64,000 nt of DNA from an uncultured Bacteroidales bacterium. GTDB lineage: Bacteria > Bacteroidota > Bacteroidia > Bacteroidales > Muribaculaceae. Location: contig CAMWHE010000007.1 in the NCBI GenBank assembly GCA_947173955.1, positions 1 to 64,000 of the forward strand. Reading direction: 5' to 3'. A program made the translations under genes and the position numbers. The notes below the pieces were generated by a model. The model saw only the letters and a list, made by a program, of their open reading frames with translations, searched no databases and was not told the origin of the DNA. Shown here piece after piece: positions 8,576 to 17,618 of this stretch (positions are counted from its first letter, which is position 1; every line of letters begins with the position of its first letter).

Positions 8576-10525
8576 ATGGCTGAAGAAGATAAAGACTTAG
8601 AGCTCGGCAACGCCGTATCCACTCCGGAAGTTGCCGTAGAATATACTGAAGACGACATCATCACCCTCGCCTGGAACGAGCATGTGCGCCGGCGTCCCGG
8701 TATGTATATCGGCAAGCTCGGCGACGGCTCCGAAAGCGACGACGGCATCTATGTCCTCCTCAAGGAAGTGCTTGACAACACTATCGACGAGTTCGCCATG
8801 GGGTATGGCCGCCAGGTCACAGTCGAAGTGACTCCGCAGGGGGTAGCCGTACGCGACTACGGCCGCGGCATTCCTCTGGGCAAGCTCATCGAGTCGAGCT
8901 CCGTCATGAACACCAGTGGCAAAATCGAGTCAAAGGCATTCCAGAAGTCGGTGGGTCTAAACGGTGTGGGTCTCAAGGCCGTCAACGCCCTCTCGAGCGA
9001 CTTCCTGATCCGCAGCGTCCATGACGGCAAAATGAAGTGGGCCCGATTCAGCTGCGGCAATCTCATCGAAGAAGGAAAAATCACACAGACCGACGAAGCC
9101 AACGGCACCTATGTAGAGTTCACGCCCGACCCGACGGTATTCATCAACTACGAATTCCGCGACGACTTCATCGTCACGATGATCCGCAACTATACATTCC
9201 TCAACACGGGCCTTTCGATAGTCTACAACGGCAAGCGCTACATCTCGCGCAACGGCCTCGAAGACCTCCTGAGCCAGAACATGACCCATGAGCCACTCTA
9301 CCCTATCATCCATATCAAGGGGGACGATATCGAGATAGCCATAACCCACTCCAATCAGTATGGCGAGGAATACTATTCATTCGTCAACGGACAGCACACC
9401 ACGCAGGGCGGCACTCATCTGACAGCATTCAAGGAAGCCGTGTCGCGAACTATAAAGGACTATTTCGGCAAAAACTTCGAATACTCCGACATACGCAACG
9501 GCATCGTGGCCGCCGTAGCCATCCGCGTGCAGGAGCCGATATTCGAGTCGCAGACCAAAACGAAGCTCGGATCGCGCGATATGGGTCCCGATGGGCCGAC
9601 TGTCGCGAAATTCATCGGCGACTTCATCAAGAAGGAGCTTGACAACTATATGCACCGCAACCTCGACACGGCCGACGCCATCCTGCGCAAGGTGCAGGAG
9701 AGCGAGCGCGAGCGCAAGGCCCGCGCCGGTGTCACCAAGCTCGCCCGCGAGCGTGCCAAGAAGGTCAGCCTCCACAACCGCAAGCTCCTCGACTGCCGCA
9801 TACATCTCAACGACACACGCGGCTCCGAGGACAAGAAGCTCGCATCGTCAATCTTCATCACCGAAGGCGATTCGGCTGCCGGCTCCATCACCAAGATACG
9901 CAATGTCGAGACACAGGCCGTCTTCTCTCTCCGAGGCAAGCCCCTCAACAGCTACGGACTGACCCAGAAAGTGGTCTACGAAAACGAGGAGTTCAACCTC
10001 CTGCAGGCCGCGCTCAACATCGAGGACGGCATCGAGGGACTGCGCTACAACAAGGTCATCATCGCCACCGATGCCGATGTCGACGGCATGCACATCCGCC
10101 TGCTGATGCTCTGCTTCTTCCTCCAGTTCTTCCCGGATCTGGTCAAGAAAGGTCATGTCTACGTCCTTCAGACCCCTCTCTTCCGAGTGCGCAACAAGAA
10201 GACGACACGCCGCATGGGCTCGTCGAAGAAGAAAGAGGGAATCCCCGACGAGACCTACTACTGCTACTCCGACGAGGAGCGCGTCGCCGCCATCGAACGC
10301 CTCGGCGCCAATGCCGAAATAACACGATTCAAAGGTCTCGGCGAAATCTCGCCCGACGAGTTCCGCGACTTCATAGGCCCCGGAATGCGCCTTGATCCCG
10401 TCAAGCTCCGCAAGGAGGATGGCCTTGACGACATTCTCGAATTCTATATGGGCAAGAACACGTCCGACCGCCAGAACTTCATCATCAACAATCTTGTAGT
10501 CGAAGATGACAGCGAAATCTCCTGA
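8576..10525 (+). CDS. parE: DNA topoisomerase IV subunit B
   Basis: A 649-residue type IIA topoisomerase ATPase subunit. The GHKL domain shows [25 protein letters not shown] (the Mg-ATP Asn/Glu region) and [15 protein letters not shown]. Tyr/Lys-rich transducer motifs follow, then the TOPRIM domain with EGDSAAGS (Glu430) and [12 protein letters not shown]. It decatenates daughter chromosomes with ParC, which is not in this window. GyrB-specific insertions are absent, and the neighbourhood parE-coaD-S41 protease is common in Bacteroidales, which supports ParE over GyrB. The 3' end overlaps coaD by 20 bp, implying translational coupling. Confidence 0.9.
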   Translation: MAEEDKDLELGNAVSTPEVAVEYTEDDIITLAWNEHVRRRPGMYIGKLGDGSESDDGIYVLLKEVLDNTIDEFAMGYGRQVTVEVTPQGVAVRDYGRGIPLGKLIESSSVMNTSGKIESKAFQKSVGLNGVGLKAVNALSSDFLIRSVHDGKMKWARFSCGNLIEEGKITQTDEANGTYVEFTPDPTVFINYEFRDDFIVTMIRNYTFLNTGLSIVYNGKRYISRNGLEDLLSQNMTHEPLYPIIHIKGDDIEIAITHSNQYGEEYYSFVNGQHTTQGGTHLTAFKEAVSRTIKDYFGKNFEYSDIRNGIVAAVAIRVQEPIFESQTKTKLGSRDMGPDGPTVAKFIGDFIKKELDNYMHRNLDTADAILRKVQESERERKARAGVTKLARERAKKVSLHNRKLLDCRIHLNDTRGSEDKKLASSIFITEGDSAAGSITKIRNVETQAVFSLRGKPLNSYGLTQKVVYENEEFNLLQAALNIEDGIEGLRYNKVIIATDADVDGMHIRLLMLCFFLQFFPDLVKKGHVYVLQTPLFRVRNKKTTRRMGSSKKKEGIPDETYYCYSDEERVAAIERLGANAEITRFKGLGEISPDEFRDFIGPGMRLDPVKLRKEDGLDDILEFYMGKNTSDRQNFIINNLVVEDDSEIS

Positions 10526-10973
10526 TCAGAAACAGGTAATAGGGCTCTTCGCCGGCTCGTTCGACCCGTTCACGATCGGCCACCTGTCGATTGTAACCCG
10601 AGCCCTCCCGCTGTTTGACAAGCTCGTGATAGCAGTCGGGGTCAATGAATCCAAGACCGGAGCCACCACGCCCTCCGACCGCATGGAGGCCATCAGGCGC
10701 GCGACCGCCGCGCTCGGCCCGAAAATCGAAGTCACATCCTGGAGCGGTCTGACAGCCGATCTGGCCCGCAGACTCGGTGCCACATATCTGCTCCGTGGCG
10801 CACGTACTGCCGCCGACTTCGACTATGAGACCACCCTTGCTACTATCAACCGCGACATAGCCGGCCTTGAGACAATCATCATCCCCACACTGCCCGAACA
10901 CGCAGCCATCAGTTCATCCGTAGTACGCGAACTCGCCCACTTCGGCTACGATCCATCCAAATATCTACCCTGA
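10506..10973 (+). CDS. coaD: Phosphopantetheine adenylyltransferase
   Basis: A 155-residue cytoplasmic nucleotidyltransferase converting 4'-phosphopantetheine and ATP to dephospho-CoA, the fourth step of CoA synthesis. [10 protein letters not shown] (17-26) is the T/HxGH nucleotide-binding motif, LLRGART the phosphopantetheine-binding loop, and [13 protein letters not shown] the C-terminal ATP contact. The length is normal. The ATG lies inside the parE 3' end (20-bp overlap), and the next gene starts 2 bp after the stop, so the three genes form one operon. The N-terminus has about nine more residues than typical homologues. Confidence 0.93.
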   Translation: MTAKSPDQKQVIGLFAGSFDPFTIGHLSIVTRALPLFDKLVIAVGVNESKTGATTPSDRMEAIRRATAALGPKIEVTSWSGLTADLARRLGATYLLRGARTAADFDYETTLATINRDIAGLETIIIPTLPEHAAISSSVVRELAHFGYDPSKYLP

Positions 10974-10975
10974 CT

Positions 10976-12604
10976 ATGAAACAGATCCGCACCCTTATCG
11001 CTCTCGCGATCACATTATTATATATACCCGCACTTTCAGCACAGACTACCGCACGTCAGGAGGGATTCACTTCCGAAATGAAACTGCGCATGGCCAACCG
11101 AATCATCGAGTCCTACTATGTCGACTCGATCGACTCTGACAAGACGGTCGAGAGTGCCATAGTCGCCATGCTCAAGACCCTCGACCCTCATTCGACATAT
11201 ACCGACGCCGAGGAGACACGCGAGCTGACGACTCCGCTTGAAGGCAATTTCTCCGGCATCGGCATCCAGTTCAGTATGCTTGAAGACACCGTTTTCGTCA
11301 TACAGACCATTCCCGGCGGCCCCTGCGAGAAAGTGGGCATTGTGCCCGGCGACCGCATAATCCAGGCAGGCGACTCACTGCTCGCAGGCCGGAAGCTTCC
11401 CAATTCGAGGATTTTGAATATCCTCCGGGGGCCCAAAGGCTCGATTGTCCCGCTGACTGTTGTGCGTCGCGGCGAGTCAGAGCCGATGATATTCACCGTC
11501 GAACGCGACGACATTCCGATCCACAGCGTCGACGCGTCATTCATGGCCGACCCGACCACAGGCTACGTCCGCATCACCCGTTTTGCTGAAAACACAGCCG
11601 AGGAGCTCAAGGAAGCTCTCGCCGGCCTCAGGTCGCAGGGTATGAAGAACCTCATTATCGACCTTGAGGACAATGGCGGCGGATATCTGGGAGCAGCCAC
11701 CGAGATAGCGTCCGAATTCCTGCCGAAAGACGCCCCGATAGTCTACACAGAGGCTCCGAAACTCGGCACCAACAAGTTTGACAATATGCGCAAGGGGTCA
11801 TTCCTCGACGGACGTCTCGTCATAATGGTCAACCAATACTCCGCCTCAGCGAGCGAAATACTCTCGGGAGCCATTCAGGACAATGACCGCGGACTTATAG
11901 TCGGCCGGCGCACGTTCGGCAAGGGGCTCGTACAGCGTCCGTTCAACTTCCCCGACGGGTCGATGATACGCCTGACCGTATCCCGCTATTTCACACCCTC
12001 CGGCCGCTGCATCCAGCGTCCCTACGACCGCGAGAATATCGACGACTATAATCTCGACATACTCCACCGCTTCGAGCACGGCGAGTTCACAAGCGCCGAC
12101 AGCGTACAGCTTGACAAGTCGCAGCTTCACTACACGCTCCTCCGCCGTCGCCCCGTCTACGGCGGAGGAGGCATCATGCCCGACCTGTTTGTTCCGCTCG
12201 ACACCACTGCCGTCACCCCCTACTATCGCCAGCTGCTCGCCAAGGGAATCATCAACCGGTTGGCCATCACCTATGTCGACGACAATCGCGACTCGCTCCA
12301 TACCGAATTCCCCTCCGAGCAGGCTTTCATCGACGGATTTTCTGTAAGTCCTGATCTGATAGCACGTGTCGCAGACCTGGCTACTACATCAGGCATCGAG
12401 CTCAATCAGGACGAACTTGACAGTTCGACACCGATGCTCCGAACCATCCTCAAGGGACTCATCGGCCGCGATCTCTTTCAGACTTCCACATATTATAAGA
12501 TAGTCTACCCCGTGCTCAACGACGAGTATATAGCCGCCCTGCAACTCATAAACGATAAAAAAACCTATCAAAACCTGCTCAAGAACGGCCAAAAGACTAA
12601 ATAA
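10976..12604 (+). CDS. S41 C-terminal processing peptidase (CtpA/Prc-like)
   Basis: A 542-residue exported serine protease. A signal peptide ends near ALSAQ. A helical N-terminal region is followed by a PDZ domain (about 80-180, with GIGIQF and GDRIIQAGD) and the S41 catalytic domain. By alignment of the SASASE motif with Tsp, the nucleophile is Ser291 and the general base Lys316 (FGKGLVQ). Such proteases trim the C-termini of periplasmic proteins. A Bacteroidales-typical C-terminal helical extension of over 150 residues follows. It starts 2 bp after coaD. Confidence 0.9.
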   Translation: MKQIRTLIALAITLLYIPALSAQTTARQEGFTSEMKLRMANRIIESYYVDSIDSDKTVESAIVAMLKTLDPHSTYTDAEETRELTTPLEGNFSGIGIQFSMLEDTVFVIQTIPGGPCEKVGIVPGDRIIQAGDSLLAGRKLPNSRILNILRGPKGSIVPLTVVRRGESEPMIFTVERDDIPIHSVDASFMADPTTGYVRITRFAENTAEELKEALAGLRSQGMKNLIIDLEDNGGGYLGAATEIASEFLPKDAPIVYTEAPKLGTNKFDNMRKGSFLDGRLVIMVNQYSASASEILSGAIQDNDRGLIVGRRTFGKGLVQRPFNFPDGSMIRLTVSRYFTPSGRCIQRPYDRENIDDYNLDILHRFEHGEFTSADSVQLDKSQLHYTLLRRRPVYGGGGIMPDLFVPLDTTAVTPYYRQLLAKGIINRLAITYVDDNRDSLHTEFPSEQAFIDGFSVSPDLIARVADLATTSGIELNQDELDSSTPMLRTILKGLIGRDLFQTSTYYKIVYPVLNDEYIAALQLINDKKTYQNLLKNGQKTK

Positions 12605-12662
12605 ATGTTAATCGGGCTACGCTTTTCGAGTCCCAATTGTTAATTAGGTAAGCATTATTAGA

Positions 12663-12670
12663 TAACTTTG
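12663..12670 (+). promoter_or_regulatory. -7 element of the acyl-CoA synthetase gene
   Basis: TAACTTTG, only 9 bp before the ATG at 12680. If transcription begins about 4 bp after the element, the mRNA leader is about 6 nt. The element contains the TTG at 12668, which rules that codon out as start. Confidence 0.75.
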
Positions 12671-12679
12671 CGCCTAATT

Positions 12680-14512
12680 ATGAATAAAGAAACCAAAAGC
12701 AACAACATATTGACAGGCCTGACCGCCCGTCTCGCCCAATCGAAAGACTCGCAGAAAGCCGTCATATTCCAATATAAAGCGGAAGAATGGCAACCCGTCA
12801 GCGCACTGGAACTCGACACCCTGACACGCGAGGCAGCCTGCGCCCTTGAGATACTCGGCATCGATGTGCAGGATCGCATCGGCATCTTCTCATCCAACCG
12901 CCTCGGTTGCGTCGTAGCCGACTTTGCCGCCTACGCCCTGCGAGCAGTGCCTGTTTCGCTCTATGCCACAAGCAGTGCCGACCAGGTCAGCTACATCGTG
13001 CGCGACGCGTCTATCAAGATTATCTTCGTAGGGAGCGACTCTCAGCTATCGGCAGCGCTGTCAATAGCAGGTGAATGCCCCTCGCTGACCCATATCATCG
13101 GTCTGGCTCACTCCGTTTCGGCTCCTGAGTTCACACCCGAAGGCGTTGACTTCATGACTTATGCTGACTTCCTCGCCCTCGGAGCCCATGCCACCGACAA
13201 ATGCCGCGAAGCCGTCGAACGCCGTACGTCCGAAGCCACCGACAGCGATATCGCGACATTAATATATACATCCGGAACAACAGGAGAGCCCAAGGGCGCT
13301 ATCCTCCCCCACTCATGCTTCAACGCCTGCATGGAGATACACCGCCGCTGGCTGACCAATCTCGACGACAGCGACACCTCCCTTTGCTTCCTCCCCCTGA
13401 GCCACATCTTTGAGAAAGCATGGACCTACTTCTGTCTCTATCGCGGCATACAGGTCTACATCAATACCGACCCGCGCGAGATACAGCGTGCCATCAAGCA
13501 GGTGCGCCCCACCTGTATGTGCAGCGTGCCCCGCTTCTGGGAGAAAGCCTATGCCGGCATTCAGGAAAAAATATCCGGAATGGGAGCCGTTCAGCGTGCG
13601 CTTGTGCGCAGGGCACTCTACATAGGTCGCCGACGCAACCTCCACTACAAACGCCTCGGTCTGAAAGTACCGCGCTGGCTTGAAATGCGCTACCGCTTCT
13701 ACGACCGCCGCGTATTCGCAACAATGCGCCGCGCCATCGGCATCGATCGAGGCAAGATGTTCCCGACCGCAGGCGCCCCGCTCAGCCCCGGAATAGTAGA
13801 ATTCTTCCAGAGCGCGGGAGTCAACGTCATCATCGGCTACGGACTGTCGGAGACCACAGCCACCGTGACCGCATACCCCTTCACCGGCTACGAGATCGGC
13901 ACCGTGGGCACACCCGTCAGCGGCGTCGAAGTCAAGATAGGCGACAAAGACGAAATCCTCGTCAAAGGTCCCACAGTCATGACAGGCTACCTCAACAAGC
14001 CCCTCGAGACTGCCGAAGCCTTCACTGCCGACGGATGGTTCCGCACAGGCGATGCCGGTTATATCGACGCCTCCGGCGCACTCGTCATCACCGAACGCCT
14101 CAAGGATCTGTTCAAGACTTCCAACGGCAAATACATCGCGCCGCAGGCCATCGAGAGTTGCCTCGGTCAGGACAAATACATCGAACAGGTAGCCGTGATC
14201 GGCAACAACCGTAAATACGTCACAGCCATCATCATACCCGCCTTCGAAGCCATCAAGGAATACGCCCGCAAGAAAAAGATACAGTACAAGAATCTTGACG
14301 ATCTCGTCCGCAACACCGACATCAGGCAACTCATCCAGAGCCGTATCGACGCCCTCCAGGCTCGCTTCGCACCCTTTGAGAAAATCAAGAAATTCACCCT
14401 CCTGCCCCGCGAGTTCACGATGGAAAACGGCGAGCTGACCAATACCCTCAAGATCCGTCGCCCCATCATCAACAACCATTACGCCCGCGAGATCGAGGCA
14501 ATGTACGCATAG
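12680..14512 (+). CDS. Long-chain acyl-CoA synthetase (AMP-forming)
   Basis: A 610-residue member of the ANL superfamily (FadD/ACSL-like): fatty acid + ATP + CoA to acyl-CoA + AMP + PPi. Motifs: the P-loop-like YTSGTTGEPKGAILPH, the GYGLSETTATVT adenine-binding block, GWFRTGDAGYID (A8 region with the hinge), and KTSNGKYIAPQAIE with the catalytic C-terminal lysine. The length suits long-chain synthetases of Bacteroidetes. It is probably used to activate exogenous fatty acids for phospholipid synthesis. It has its own promoter with a near-leaderless start and is followed directly by ssrA. Confidence 0.9.
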   Translation: MNKETKSNNILTGLTARLAQSKDSQKAVIFQYKAEEWQPVSALELDTLTREAACALEILGIDVQDRIGIFSSNRLGCVVADFAAYALRAVPVSLYATSSADQVSYIVRDASIKIIFVGSDSQLSAALSIAGECPSLTHIIGLAHSVSAPEFTPEGVDFMTYADFLALGAHATDKCREAVERRTSEATDSDIATLIYTSGTTGEPKGAILPHSCFNACMEIHRRWLTNLDDSDTSLCFLPLSHIFEKAWTYFCLYRGIQVYINTDPREIQRAIKQVRPTCMCSVPRFWEKAYAGIQEKISGMGAVQRALVRRALYIGRRRNLHYKRLGLKVPRWLEMRYRFYDRRVFATMRRAIGIDRGKMFPTAGAPLSPGIVEFFQSAGVNVIIGYGLSETTATVTAYPFTGYEIGTVGTPVSGVEVKIGDKDEILVKGPTVMTGYLNKPLETAEAFTADGWFRTGDAGYIDASGALVITERLKDLFKTSNGKYIAPQAIESCLGQDKYIEQVAVIGNNRKYVTAIIIPAFEAIKEYARKKKIQYKNLDDLVRNTDIRQLIQSRIDALQARFAPFEKIKKFTLLPREFTMENGELTNTLKIRRPIINNHYAREIEAMYA

Positions 14513-14538
14513 ATCAGAGTTAATATTGGTTAAATAAT

Positions 14539-14568
14539 TTGTTGCCGCGACTACGTTTGCTATTTTTG
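14539..14568 (+). promoter_or_regulatory. Promoter of ssrA
   Basis: TTG (14539-14541), a 19-bp spacer and TATTTTTG (14561-14568) match the Bacteroidetes -33/-7 consensus. They lie 24 bp before the tmRNA 5' end. Confidence 0.75.
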
Positions 14569-14591
14569 CAGACCATTTCACCATATACTAC

Positions 14592-14989
14592 GGGGTTGAC
14601 CGGTTTTGACAGCGTGTAGAGGTGGTGAGTAAGCATGCAGAGCAATGATGGCTACGCTCTATAATCTGGGACATCGCAATTTCAAATGGCAACAACAACT
14701 ATGCTCTTGCTGCTTGATTGAAGTACAGTAGATCAGCTTAATCTCCGCAACAGTTGCGGAGACAAGACATCGCCCGAGAGCCGGCGACCCGAGGCTCCTC
14801 GAACAGGCGGTGCAGAAAAATCGGGTATAGGGGGCCGGCCGCCTCGAGAAGCCCCCGAAATCTTAGAGGATAAGACCGGCGTTGGTGGTCTCTTGCCTGC
14901 GCCGATACGAAAACCAAGTAGAGACTAAGCATGTAGAAAGCTCATTAGTTCCGCGTTTGGACGAGGGTTCAAGTCCCTCCAACTCCACC
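14592..14989 (+). ncRNA. ssrA: tmRNA
   Basis: Transfer-messenger RNA for rescue of stalled ribosomes. The 5' GGGGTTG (14592-14598) pairs with CAACTCC (14980-14986), with one G-U pair, to form the acceptor stem. The T-arm GAGGG-TTCAAGT-CCCTC is at 14963-14979, and the 3' end is ACC, with the last A of CCA not encoded. The tag open reading frame at 14688-14717 encodes GNNNYALAA and a TGA stop. The ALAA end is the standard degradation signal for ClpXP. The length of about 398 nt is normal for Bacteroidales. The 5' and 3' ends were placed by pairing and could be off by 1-2 nt. Confidence 0.93.
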
Positions 14990-15011
14990 GAAAATCTAAT
15001 AAAAGACTACG

Positions 15012-15044
15012 AAAATCCTGCAACTCACCAAATTGCAGGATTTT
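15012..15044 (+). terminator. Terminator of ssrA
   Basis: AAAATCCTGCAA (15012-15023) and TTGCAGGATTTT (15033-15044) form a perfect 12-bp stem with a 9-base loop, and the right arm ends in TTTT. It is 22 bp after the tmRNA end. Confidence 0.9.
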
Positions 15045-15092
15045 CTATTACATAAAAGTGAATAAAAAATAAACGGTCTACTTAACTTTAAG

Positions 15093-15147
15093 GTTAATTT
15101 ATTTGTTTTATTGGAAATGAGTAACTAACTTTGAATAGTTAATTTAT
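15093..15147 (+). promoter_or_regulatory. Toxin-antitoxin promoter with flanking 10-bp direct repeats
   Basis: TTTG (15102-15105) and TAACTTTG (15126-15133) with a 20-bp spacer form a good promoter. The sequence GTTAATTTAT occurs at 15093-15102 and again at 15138-15147, so one copy abuts the -33 and the other lies at the transcription start. This is the arrangement expected for autorepression by the antitoxin (inference). Confidence 0.6.
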
Positions 15148-15156
15148 AAGTTAAGT

Positions 15157-15642
15157 ATGACGCAGAAATATTCCATTGAATTGATCGAGGAGCACGATGC
15201 CGTGAATTTCTATAGTATTCAGCTTGACGAGGAAGAGCTCTCTGAACTTGAAAGGTTCTTTGAGAAGTTTCCCGAAGGGAGTGAATATGATCGTGATATT
15301 GACACTATAATCGCTTGGCTTGATAGAATTGGTGATAGTGGTGCCTTAGAAAGATATTTCCGCTATGAGGGTAAATTTGGCGATGGAGTTAGCGCGATAC
15401 CCATTGAGACAAGCAATCTTCGTCTTTATTGTATTCGTCTTTCAGATAAGATACTCATCTTCGGAAATGGAGGAGTAAAAGACAGTGCCAAATGGCAGGA
15501 GAGCGAGACACTAACAGAATATGTGGAGATGTTGGTTGATACGAGTCGCTTTATTTCTTCCAGATTGACAAATGGCACTCTCTATCTCGTTGATAAAGAA
15601 ATTATAGGAAATCTAAATTTTACCCGCGATGAAAAGAAGTAG
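15157..15642 (+). CDS. RelE/HigB-like toxin
   Basis: A 161-residue candidate toxin of the RelE/HigB-like superfamily. The N-terminal 55 residues are acidic and helical (DEEELSELERFFEKFPEG). The core at about 68-115 has RYFRYEGKFGDGV, LRLYCIRLSDKILIFGNGG and VKDSAKW, matching the strand-rich RNase core of HigB/Gp49-like toxins: a basic strand, then a GNGGxK turn. Such toxins cleave mRNA on the ribosome. The stop overlaps the start of the downstream XRE gene by 14 bp, the usual reverse order (toxin first) of higBA. It is AT-rich compared with the flanking genes, which suggests recent acquisition beside ssrA. The toxin activity is inferred, not seen. Confidence 0.75.
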   Translation: MTQKYSIELIEEHDAVNFYSIQLDEEELSELERFFEKFPEGSEYDRDIDTIIAWLDRIGDSGALERYFRYEGKFGDGVSAIPIETSNLRLYCIRLSDKILIFGNGGVKDSAKWQESETLTEYVEMLVDTSRFISSRLTNGTLYLVDKEIIGNLNFTRDEKK

Positions 15643-15904
15643 CATTATTGAAGCTCGTCGGGCTAAAGTTTCGCCTGAAGTCCGTAGGAGCGTCACTCTG
15701 TCATTCCTTATTGTGGACAGAATACACGCCATATTAGATGAACGAGGTCTTAAACAAAAGGATCTTGCAGACATGCTTGGTAAGAAGGAGTCTGAAATCA
15801 GTAAGTGGATGAGAGGTACTCACAACTTTACTATTGAGACTATATCATCAATAGAGAACGTGCTTGGATATCCTATTCTTCAGGTTGCAGAAATGAAGGC
15901 CTAA
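15629..15904 (+). CDS. XRE-family antitoxin (HigA-like)
   Basis: A 91-residue helix-turn-helix protein. The HTH is at about 32-65 (ILDERGLKQKDLADMLGKKESEISKWMRGTHNFTIETI). The short N-terminal part (VSPEVRRSVTLSFLIVDRI) probably contacts the toxin. The 14-bp overlap with the toxin gene implies coupled translation. Antitoxins of this type bind their own promoter, consistent with the repeats at 15093-15147. Confidence 0.85.
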   Translation: MKRSSIIEARRAKVSPEVRRSVTLSFLIVDRIHAILDERGLKQKDLADMLGKKESEISKWMRGTHNFTIETISSIENVLGYPILQVAEMKA

Positions 15905-16009
15905 ACTTTTAATGCCTTGATAAAATATATTAAAGCTAAGCGTAAGGAATATGGGCTTACGCAGATTGAGCTATCTCAAAAATCCAGAGCTGGACTTCGT
16001 TTATCCGTG
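15905..16009 (+). pseudogene. Remnant of a HipB-like XRE gene
   Basis: The frame beginning after the antitoxin stop encodes NALIKYIKAKRKEYGLTQIELSQKSRAGLRF, a close fit to the start of HipB/y4mF-type antitoxins (RK..GLTQ.ELA..AGVGLRFVRDLEQGK). After CTTCGTTT the original phase needs one more T: CGT-TT(T)-ATC-CGT would restore LRFIR, so a one-base deletion has broken the frame. Homology then stops at about 16009. No ATG start is left. A second, decayed antitoxin next to a live one points to turnover of toxin-antitoxin modules at this site. Confidence 0.7.
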
Positions 16010-16091
16010 TTATATGATAATTTGAGATTAAAATGCTATCTTAGCACTCAAAAGGGTTCGGACGGACCCGATTAATCTTAATGACAGCGAT

Positions 16092-17591
16092 ATGTATTTA
16101 TTGGGATATGATCTCGGAACGTCGTCGGTAAAGGCAGCCATCGTGGATGCAGCTACCGGGCAGTGTGTGGCGTCGGCGCAGTATCCGCAGGCCGAGGCGC
16201 CTATCAAAGCACTGCATCCGGGCTGGGCTGAGCAGAGTCCGGCTGACTGGGTAGAATTTGTCAGGCAGGCAACGGCGCTGGTGCTCGGCAAGTCCGGCAT
16301 AGACCGGCGGGATATCAAGGCGATAGGCCTGTCATATCAAATGCATGGACTGGTGGCGGTCGACCGCGACGGACAAGTGCTTCGCGATGCTATAATATGG
16401 TGCGACTCACGCGGAGTGCCATATGGCGAGGAGGCATTTGAGACTCTCGGAGCGGATGTCTGTCTGCCACGCCTGCTCAACTCGCCCGGCAATTTCACCG
16501 CTGCCAAACTGCAGTGGGTGCGCCGCAACGAGCCGGAGCTGTTTGACCGTATATATAAGGTGATGCTACCGGCCGACTACATAGCCTACCGGATGACGGG
16601 CGATATATGCACGAATCCTGAAGGGCTCTCGGAATATATGCTCTGGGACTTTACCAAGAATGCGCCGGCACGCTTCCTGATGGAGCATTTCGGATATTCT
16701 CCCGATATTTTCCCCGAAGTCAAGGCTTCATTCGGCGAACAGGGATGTGTCACGGCTGCCGGAGCCGAATTGTTCGGCCTTGCAGAAGGGACTCCCGTCA
16801 CTTACCGCGCCGGCGACCAGCCAAACAATGCTCTCTCGCTCAATGTATTCAATCCCGGCGAAGTCGCTTCCACAGCCGGAACGTCAGGAGTGGTCTACGG
16901 CATCAACGGCACTGCTGACTATGACCCGATGTCGCGCGTCAACTGCTTTGCTCATGTAAATCACTCGGACACTCAGACCCGCATAGGCGTGATGACCTGC
17001 ATAAACGGTACCGGCATACTCAATTCGTGGTGCAGACGCAATGTCGCTCCCGAAGGATGTTCGTATGCCGGGATTAACCGTCTGGCCGGCGAAGTGCCTG
17101 TCGGATCGGAGGGTGTGACTATACTGCCGTTCGGCAACGGAGCCGAGCGTGTGCTGCGCAATCAGGACATCGGATGCTCGTTTCACGGCATCAATTTTAA
17201 TATTCACGACCGCCGTCACCTGCTCCGCGCCGCCCAGGAGGGAATCGTATTCGCCCTCATGTACGGTATGGAGATAATGGAGAGCATCGGCATGAAAATC
17301 GACCGAATACACGCCGGCCACGCCAATATGTTCCTCAGTCCGGTGTTCCGCGAGACGCTGGCATCCGTCTCAGGCGCGACCATTGAGCTTTTTGATACCG
17401 ACGGAGCTGTCGGCGCAGCCAGAGGTGCGGGCATCGGAGCCGGCATATACCGCGACAGCAGCGAGGCATTCCGGTCGCTTGTTAAACTCGACGAGATACC
17501 TCCGTCCGCCGACCGCGCACCCTATCTCGAAGCGTATGCCCGCTGGAAGCAAACACTTGAAGATGAACTCTCCCGAAGAATGAATAAATAA
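16092..17591 (+). CDS. xylB: Xylulokinase
   Basis: A 499-residue FGGY sugar kinase: D-xylulose + ATP to D-xylulose 5-phosphate. The N-terminal ATP phosphate loop is LGYDLGTSSVKAAIVD, MHGLVAVD is the xylulokinase substrate contact, IIWCDSRG carries the catalytic Asp region, and AGTSGVVYGI plus the C-terminal GAARGAGIGAGIY form the second ATPase half. It precedes xylA by 27 bp on the same strand, the Bacteroidales xylBA order. The start ATG at 16092 gives the family's normal N-terminus; an upstream ATG at 16081 is out of frame. Confidence 0.93.
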   Translation: MYLLGYDLGTSSVKAAIVDAATGQCVASAQYPQAEAPIKALHPGWAEQSPADWVEFVRQATALVLGKSGIDRRDIKAIGLSYQMHGLVAVDRDGQVLRDAIIWCDSRGVPYGEEAFETLGADVCLPRLLNSPGNFTAAKLQWVRRNEPELFDRIYKVMLPADYIAYRMTGDICTNPEGLSEYMLWDFTKNAPARFLMEHFGYSPDIFPEVKASFGEQGCVTAAGAELFGLAEGTPVTYRAGDQPNNALSLNVFNPGEVASTAGTSGVVYGINGTADYDPMSRVNCFAHVNHSDTQTRIGVMTCINGTGILNSWCRRNVAPEGCSYAGINRLAGEVPVGSEGVTILPFGNGAERVLRNQDIGCSFHGINFNIHDRRHLLRAAQEGIVFALMYGMEIMESIGMKIDRIHAGHANMFLSPVFRETLASVSGATIELFDTDGAVGAARGAGIGAGIYRDSSEAFRSLVKLDEIPPSADRAPYLEAYARWKQTLEDELSRRMNK

Positions 17592-17618
17592 ACAATACCT
17601 GTTATAATTACACGATAT

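Noticed and set aside
8576-10525. gyrB as an alternative name for parE
   Set aside because: Gene order with coaD and an S41 protease and the overall length fit ParE in Bacteroidales; a phylogeny would settle it.
13313-14584. 423-residue frame on the minus strand
   Set aside because: Antisense to the acyl-CoA synthetase; composition typical of a mirror frame.
16050-16072. GGGTTC...GACCC near 16050-16070 as a duplicated tmRNA 3' end (att site)
   Set aside because: Only the GGGTTC hexamer matches the tmRNA T-arm; the following bases differ, so no attachment-site duplication can be claimed.
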